Assembly: GCA_030998015.1 (NCBI GenBank)
Contig: JARWMV010000012.1
Coordinates: forward strand, 1 to 64,000
Length of the DNA: 64,000 nt
Direction of reading: 5' to 3'
From: Ceratorhiza oryzae-sativae
Taxonomy: Eukaryota > Basidiomycota > Agaricomycetes > Cantharellales > Ceratobasidiaceae
Shown: positions 57,675-64,000 of the stretch, piece by piece
Position numbering within the stretch: the stretch's first letter is position 1
Layout of the letters: every line of letters begins with the position of its first letter
The notes under the pieces: model-generated
Database searches by the model: none
What the model was told of the DNA's origin: nothing
What the model saw: only the letters and a program-made list of their open reading frames with translations
Program-made: the position numbers and the translations under genes

Positions 57675-60105
57675 CTTGGTCATGCCTTTCAGTCTTTGTA
57701 ATGCTCCAGCAGCTTTCCAGAACTTCATGAACAAGATCTTTAGGGATTTACTAGATGTGTCAGTCATAGTATACCTCGACGACATACTTATATTTTCCAA
57801 AAACCCTGCAGATCACATGAAGCATGTTCAGGAGGTGTTATCCCAACTTAGGAAACACCAGCTATACTGCAACCTGGAAAAATGTGTCTTCAATGCCTCT
57901 GAAGTAGAATACCCAGGTGTAATTGCCAACAACGAAGGAGTCAAAACAGATCCAAAAAAGGTCACAGAAGCAGTTAATTGGGAAACACTGTGGACTGTAA
58001 AAGAAGTGCAGGAAGCACTAGGGTTCTTCAACTACTATTGCCACTTCATAGAGGACTTTGCCAGACGAGCTTGGCCTATGTACCAGCTCTTGCGTAAAGA
58101 TGTCCCTTGGTGATGGGGTAAGAATGAGGAAGCATCTTTCCAAATTCTGAAAAAAGCACTAGTTGAATCTCCTGTCTTAATCCAACCAGATGTCACACAG
58201 GAATTTATACTGGAATGTGATGCATCCGACTTTGCCACTGGAGCTATCCTTAACCAGTATGGCAGAGATGGTAAATTGCACCCAGTAGCCTTCTATTCCA
58301 AAACTCTATCACCAGCTGAACAAAACTATGATATACATGATAAAGAGTTACTGGCTATGATACAAGCATTCAAAGAATGGCGTCACTTGCTTGAAGGATC
58401 TGAAATCCCTGTCTTGGTACTCTCAGACCACAAAAATCTAGAGTTTTTCCAGACAAAAAGGGACTTAAACCAGAGACAAGCAAGGTGGATGGGCTTCCTG
58501 GCCAACTACAATTACAGAATCAAATACAGAAAAGGGGCACAAAACAGAAAAGCTGATATACTATCTTGACAAGAATCACTTTGGAGAGAGGCAGCTAAAG
58601 AGGGGGGTGAAACCCCGCTGCTCATCAGCCCTGAGCTTTTCATTTTGGCAATTCTCACTGACCATCCCCTCAATGATTTAATCAGGGATGCATTACCAGA
58701 TGATAAGACTGTATCAAAGACTCTAAAGTCCCTTGAGGAAAACATTCTGGTTAAAGGCTGGCGTCTAGAAGATGACTTGTTGTACTACCACAACTGCATA
58801 TACATACCAAACAAGTCAGAAATCAGATGAGTAGTCATAGAAAGCCAGCATGACAATCCTGCAGCAGGGCATCCAGGGCATTTCAGGACACTAGATCTCC
58901 TATCTCAAGATTACTATTGGTCTCGAATGAAAAAATCTGTTGTCAATTATATTCAGGCATGCAACTTGTGTATCCAGAACAGGCATTCAAACCAAGCCCC
59001 TCCTGGTCTCCTACAACCCATAGACTTACCAAATAAACCCTGGGAGGAAATCACCTATGACTTGATCACTGGATTACCAATGTCAGAAGGATACAATGCA
59101 ATACTCACAGTGGTGGACCAACTATCAAAAATGGTACACTTTATCCCCACACACTTGGGAGCCACTGCAGTAGACATTGCAAACCTATTTGTAAACTTTG
59201 TCTGGAAACTACATGGATTACCCTGAAAAACCAAATCTGACCAAGGCCCTAACTTCAATGCCAAATTCCTTTGCCAACTGTACAAACGCCTAAACATTGA
59301 ACCACATTACTCTACAGTGTACAGACCACAGGTTGATGGGCAAAGCAAAAGACTTAACCAATTTGTCGAAATATATCTTTGTCACTACATAAATCACAGA
59401 CAGACAGATTGGGTAGCAGCATTGCCTATGGTGGAATTTGCATATAATAATGGGAAGCACTCAGGATCAAGCCACACACCGTTCTTTGCCTGCTATGGTT
59501 ACAACCCAGATTTCACCATGGGTAATACCAAAGAAAGCCAGGTACCTGCTGCCGATCAACATGGTGAACACCTCAAGGAAATCCAAGAAGAGGCCAAGGC
59601 TGCTCTAACGATTGCCAATCGAACATACTCCGAATATTATAATCGAAAGCATTGTGAAGCACCAAAGATTGAAGTTGGATCAAAGGTCTTCCTAGACAGC
59701 TCAAATATTAAAACCATACACCCTTCTAAGAAATTGGATAACAGGTGTTTTGGACCATATAAGGTACTGGAACAAATCAGGAAACATACCTTCAAACTGG
59801 AATTACCCAAATCCATGAAGGTTCATCTGGTATTCCACACTTCACTCCTATTCCCAAAACCAATAGATGACTATAACTGGCAACCCATACCTGTTCCACC
59901 AGTGGTTACTCCTGATGGTGAAGAAGAATTTGAAGTTGAAGAAATCCTGGACTCTTGAAAGGTTGGAAGAAGATTGGAGTATTACATCAAGTGGAAAGGC
60001 TATGGACCAGAAGAAAACCTATGGGTACCTAAAGCTGAACTCAAGAATGCACCTGAACAAGTCAAAGAATTCCACCAACTCCATCCCAATGCACTTGGAC
60101 CTTGA
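57675..60105 (+). pseudogene. Gypsy C RT C-half, RNase H, integrase, chromodomain
   Basis: RT resumes at [14 protein letters not shown] with an intact YLDDILIFS box (57769-57795). RNase H: ILECDASDFATGAIL and SDHKNLEFFQ. Integrase: finger GHPGHFR...CNLCIQNRH, TYDLITGLP, SDQGPNF, but the third acidic residue reads GQSKRLNQ (Lys codon 59347-59349). The C-terminal chromodomain reads LEYYIKWKGYGPEENLW (59970-60020), which in chromoviruses guides integration to marked chromatin. TGA stops at 58111, 58567, 58828, 59224 and 59956 interrupt otherwise continuous frames. Confidence 0.88.
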
Positions 60106-60116
60106 TGGGGGGGAAG
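60104..60116 (+). other. Polypurine tract of Gypsy C
   Basis: GATGGGGGGGAAG directly before the 3' LTR. Confidence 0.8.
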
Positions 60117-60636
60117 TGTCATGGCCTAGACCATGACACGGATTTTATTATGATTTTCGTATATTTTATAAATCTCTCTTTTTCATATTTTTGGACAAGT
60201 CCTGTTTAAATTGGGTATATGCATAGAATTACTTACATGATCACATGACCTTGTTGTTGTTTACATTCTGTTTGTACCTTCTGGAATATTCCATTACATG
60301 GCACCATTCTCACATTGTATGATAGTTGTCTTGCACCATATGTGTATTTGATATAGCTCATCATATGAATATATAAGGGAGAGTCTGAGAGCCTTAAGCC
60401 TCAGAACTCAACCTCCTGTCATATCCCCTCTACTACCTGTGTGACCTACCAGTCCATAGTCCCTGCCCAGTCCTCTTAAGGACAAGTGCACCTACTCATA
60501 CATCCTTGCATCTTATTGCACCTTCACTGCACGTCCTACCTTAGGCATTGTCAGTAAAGCCTCTGGCATTGCTGCCCATAGGCTTGTCATCACCACTTAG
60601 GTGTTTGACGTTACTGTTCAGGTTGTAGCTCTGACA
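60117..60636 (+). repeat. 3' LTR of Gypsy C
   Basis: 520 bp, same ends as the 5' LTR, with scattered TG/CA differences from it. Followed by the GTACC target duplication. Confidence 0.9.
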
Positions 60637-60685
60637 GTACCCCACTGGTACCTTGGTTTTCCATTCCTCAATTGCTGCTTGCATC
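60637..60685 (-). pseudogene. Gypsy B ORF3, remaining fragment
   Basis: Forty-nine bases that continue the B reading frame after Gypsy C. It ends where LTR D3 begins; the rest of B is missing. Confidence 0.75.
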
Positions 60686-61990
60686 TGTTACAGGTCAGGG
60701 TACACTTGAATATCTAGAGCTTAAGCAAATGTAGATATGTTAGTATACTCTAATTGTACTCAATACTTCTTAGACTAGCTCAAAGTAGTTGCAATGCAAT
60801 CAAGTAACACTCAAGGTAGTCTTAATCTTTCACAGTGTAAACTGACTAATTTATAGGTATAAAGAGCAAGACTACTATGCTCAGGTTCCCTTAGATATCT
60901 TAAATGTAGTTCAGCCCTAGTTGCTTGGACTAACTGATACTAATCTTAATACTAGACTTAAGTGATAGCTTATAGGATAGATGGTGGGCTGCCTAATGCA
61001 TGTACTTCCTCAGCTACAGGTACTTAGATTTCCTCTAATAGCTGGTACATAATGTCATGCTCAATCAGACAATATTGTATCCTTATATATCTCTGTATAT
61101 AAGATACAATGAATCAGACAGTATATAACTAATATGGTACTTTATTCCTCAGTACTAGTTATATAAGAAATCACACACAGACAAGAGAAAAATAGAAAGA
61201 GAAAAGAAACCAATAACCAGTCAGGGTTGAGTAGAGTAGTGAAGGGAGGTAGTCTGGAAGGGCCTCAGAGGAGGTCCTTTTATACCCTGAGGAGGGCATT
61301 CCAGAGCCAAATAGATGCATGCATGCCAGTGCAATCATCAAAAGAGGGTACTGCTATACTTGGGGTACACCCTAGCCCAGTATAGGATATGAGAGTAAAG
61401 ACAGGGTGTGGATCGAAGGCATTGATGCATCTGAGACCTGCTATTGGCTTGTAGATCATATTATCATAGTATATACATGTAATGAACAGAGGCTACATCT
61501 CAGTGAGTCATAAAGTGATTCAGAGAAGCTTCTGGATCAATTTGGAAGGCTCTCCTGACTCACTGGAGTCATTAGATCTTGATTGATGGTCCAGTAAGAT
61601 TCTAATGACCTTTGGACCATTCTGGTGCAAGGATCTGGTGGATTGCAACAATCTTCAGGCAGTAGATACCACCAAAGATTAGCTATTGATAGAGCATAAG
61701 GTTGCTTTGATAGCATAAGTGGTTGCCAAGATATGAGCAGTGCAATGTTGTAATCAATATCTCCTGATAAGAGGAAATATTGCAACCTCTGTATCTCTCT
61801 GAGATCTTATTGTAAAGACTTTATAAAATATGGGTTGTAAAGCAGGAAATTTGTACTATTTAATGGAATGGAAAATAGTACAATTTGGAGTGCATACAAA
61901 TTCAAGTATTTCACAAATTAATTACAGAGGCATCACTTGAGGTTGGCAGAGCAGACTAAAATAATAGAAAAATGTTAGTGATCCATAACA
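60686..61990 (-). repeat. Solo LTR D3, older copy with mismatched flanks
   Basis: 1305 bp, same orientation as D1. Flanks are GCATC on the left and CTTGG on the right, so there is no target duplication. The CpG-rich block of D1/D2 (near 54495-54605) reads TG or CA throughout here, showing greater age. Confidence 0.88.
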
Positions 61991-62422
61991 CTTGGCGCTT
62001 ACCCAGCACTTATGGTGGTTACCCTGAACTTGCTCCAGCATTTCTCTCCCATGTTACTTGGAGTGAGGAGTGAGTTGTCATGTGACCTCAGCACTTAAAT
62101 CATGTGACCCAGACCTTGCATGGCTCTATAAGATTCAGAGCTGCACAAACTTAAGAAACACAATCATCTAACCCATAGTACTGTATGTAACCTGTACCTG
62201 CTGCAGACTGTGCTTAGATAAGATATCTGCAGCCACTGCAGCCACAGGTATATAAGTAGGATAAAGCAAGACTGGACACCTCAGCTTGCTTTATCTTGTC
62301 AACCACCATAGACCATAGCAAACACTGTAACTAGAACACTCAATACATACCACATAACACCAAACTGTCAACACAGCCACTACTTAAGTGTTCTGCAAGG
62401 GAGCATCAAGAGGGTCACAACA
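61991..62422 (+). repeat. H-family LTR fragment
   Basis: Inner part of an H-type LTR ending GGGTCACAACA, missing its first part. TATATAAG at 62249-62256, RNA start CAGCTTGCTTTAT at 62282 (33 nt), and the primer site 62425-62437 with one mismatch. Confidence 0.85.
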
Positions 62423-64000
62423 TTATCAAGCAAGCTGCAAACTTAACTAGTGGCAAACATAAGTATACTATACAGATACTAAAGAGCTGAGTACACTAGA
62501 AACCAGCTAACTCCTGTGATACATAAGAGAACACCAGGAAACTATGTCACAGAGACCACAAACCCAATCTCAAAGCAGAGTGGCCAATAGTAGACCACAA
62601 TCACCCAAACCTGTTATTCCCCCAGAGGCCAAAGGTAACCCAGATGAGACTCTCCAGGGAACACTGGGGGGGTTGCCACAAAATCCATGACCAGTGGCTC
62701 AACCTGAACCCACTTGGGCCTCTGTCCTGCAAGGGCAAATTGGGGGAATACTGCTCCACAGTCCTCATCCACCAAATCTCCCACTAAACTCAGACCCAGG
62801 AGATACTTCAAATCCAGAGAGGGATGAGGTAGAAGATATGACTCAGATCATATACAATCAAGGCACAGCCATGGTGGAAGAGGCAAGGACACAACCCCAG
62901 CCAGGTACTGGAGCTATAACCACAGCCAACCCTATTCACACCATTGCCAGCCATCAGGGCAGGGCTCAAGGAACTAAGAGATAATAACCATAGGGAACTG
63001 GAAAAGGCAATCATGAGCATATATCAGTGTCAAACATCACTAACACAACAAGAAGGAGATGTAGCCTGGATGGTAAAATCAATAGAAACATCCAACAAAA
63101 ATGTCCTCTATGTGGCAAAGAACCAGGACAACCTAAAAGCAGAAATGGGGAACCTGATAAAAGAACTAAAGTGTTATGACCCACACTAATGGTCATAACA
63201 TAACAAGGAGTCTAGCCTGTAGTGTATAGCATTTTCCCCACGGTCAAAACAAGCTAGAAACAGGTCACATGACTCTGGTGCTTACCATGGTTACCCAACT
63301 CACTCCTGCAATTCTCTCCTTTGTAACTTGGAGCAAGGAGCAAGTTGTCATGTGACTTTGGTGCTTACATGGGTGCTTACTGTGGTTACCCAACTCACTC
63401 CTGCAATTCTCTCCATTGTAACTTGGAGCAAGGAGCAAGTTATCATGTGACTTCAGTGCTTAAACCATGTGACCCACAGACCCTGCATGGCTCTATAAAA
63501 TTTGGAGCTGCAACAACCCTAAGAGCAACTTACATAACTCCTCATGCTATCACATGACCCCCAATCAACAATCACTCAGTGGCCCCTCATGTCACATGAC
63601 CAGTAAACATTGCTGACTGTGGAACTGTCTGACTCACCTCACATGAGGATATATAAGAAAACAAAAGCAAGGCTGATGGCCCCAGCTTGCTTTATCTTGT
63701 CAACCACAGGGGCCACTTGTACATAACACTAGATACATCAATATATACTATAGGAAAACACATAAGAACATAGCCACTACTTAAGGGATCAACAAGACAA
63801 CAGAGGAGACAGAGGGGTCTTGACATAAAGGACATCTCCACAGGGATAAACCAGGTATTGGGAATGCAAGAGTAAAAGCTTGAGAGCTTAGAGAAGAAAA
63901 CCAAAAGCACAGGAGAAATCCTAACTGCACTAGAACAACAGGTAACTGACTTAGGAAATGAGCTCCAGAAAACAACTGGAGTGGGAAGGCAGACAGAAAA
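62423..64000 (+). pseudogene. H-family leader and gag fragment
   Basis: Matches the leader and gag start of element H in forward orientation. N-terminal gag pieces (AQPEPTWASVLQGQIGG; RAGLKELRDNNHRELEKAIM; KNQDNLKAEMGNLIKELK) are interrupted at 63171 by solo LTR F2 and resume at 63831 (SLEKKTKSTGEILTALEQQ). Frames change around 62950. The element runs off the right edge. Confidence 0.8.
63172..63825 (+). repeat. Solo LTR F2
   Basis: 654 bp, TGTTATGACC...TTGACA, flanked by TAAAG on both sides (63167-63171, 63826-63830). It starts with a 10-bp stem (TGTTATGACC / GGTCATAACA). It has two copies of the 100-bp unit against one in F1, which explains most of the length difference. Confidence 0.9.

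Larger units (their letters stand above)
51753..60636 (+). mobile_element. Gypsy element C (chromodomain type) with internal inversion
   Basis: 8884 bp with two 520-bp LTRs and a perfect target duplication GTACC (51748-51752, 60637-60641) inside element B. Order on the plus strand: 5' LTR, gag N-part, solo LTR D1 (reverse), gag C-part plus protease plus RT N-part inverted, solo LTR D2 (forward), RT C-part, RNase H, integrase, chromodomain, 3' LTR. Removing D1 and D2 and re-inverting 54866-56367 restores one continuous gag and pol order. Confidence 0.92.

Noticed and set aside
1..64000. tRNA or rRNA genes
   Set aside because: I found no cloverleaf with A/B boxes or rRNA-like sequence by reading; a tRNAscan-SE or Infernal run would be needed to be sure.

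Overview
The window looks like a repeat-rich contig from a filamentous basidiomycete, most probably an agaricomycete of the Rhizoctonia/Ceratobasidium type. This is an inference from 50-60 nt GT-AG introns, a GPI-anchored alginate-lyase-like gene, a TKL-like kinase, tandem caspase-like genes and Tf1/chromovirus-like Gypsy elements; no marker gene was seen.

Layout. 1-29713 is a nest of LTR retrotransposons: two broken Copia copies (1-5106 inside 5107-7956), Gypsy A (+, 7957-14798), Gypsy H (-, 14799-20534 plus a 5' LTR that runs to 29713), a solo LTR of the H family inside H integrase (15173-15950), and Gypsy G (+, 20563-28639) with a solo LTR F1 (28688-29244), both inserted in the H 5' LTR. 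29714-50611 is a CpG-rich host island: two caspase-like genes (+), a GPI-anchored alginate-lyase-like gene with a frameshift (-), a protein kinase gene (-), a 68-bp tandem array, and a multi-exon gene of unknown function (-). 50612-64000 is a second nest: fragment B (-), a complete chromodomain Gypsy C (51753-60636, TSD GTACC) whose middle is inverted between two 1.3-kb solo LTRs (D1, D2), a third copy D3, and an H-family fragment carrying solo LTR F2.

Two themes link the transposons. First, CpG decay (C to T on either strand) explains most premature stops (CGA to TGA) and the loss of catalytic residues in protease, reverse transcriptase and integrase. Catalytic codons not preceded by C are intact. 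Second, families A, H and C each carry a primer-binding site complementary to their own predicted RNA 5' end, 33 nt from the TATA box, as in Tf1 self-priming.

The most unusual host feature is at 43861-44975 (read on the minus strand). Sixteen near-identical 68-bp units each look like a complete 65-nt intron followed by one freely varying trinucleotide. Further AG-NNN-GTRAGT sites occur on both sides, upstream of the kinase domain. It could be an array of one-codon exons, and cDNA would decide.
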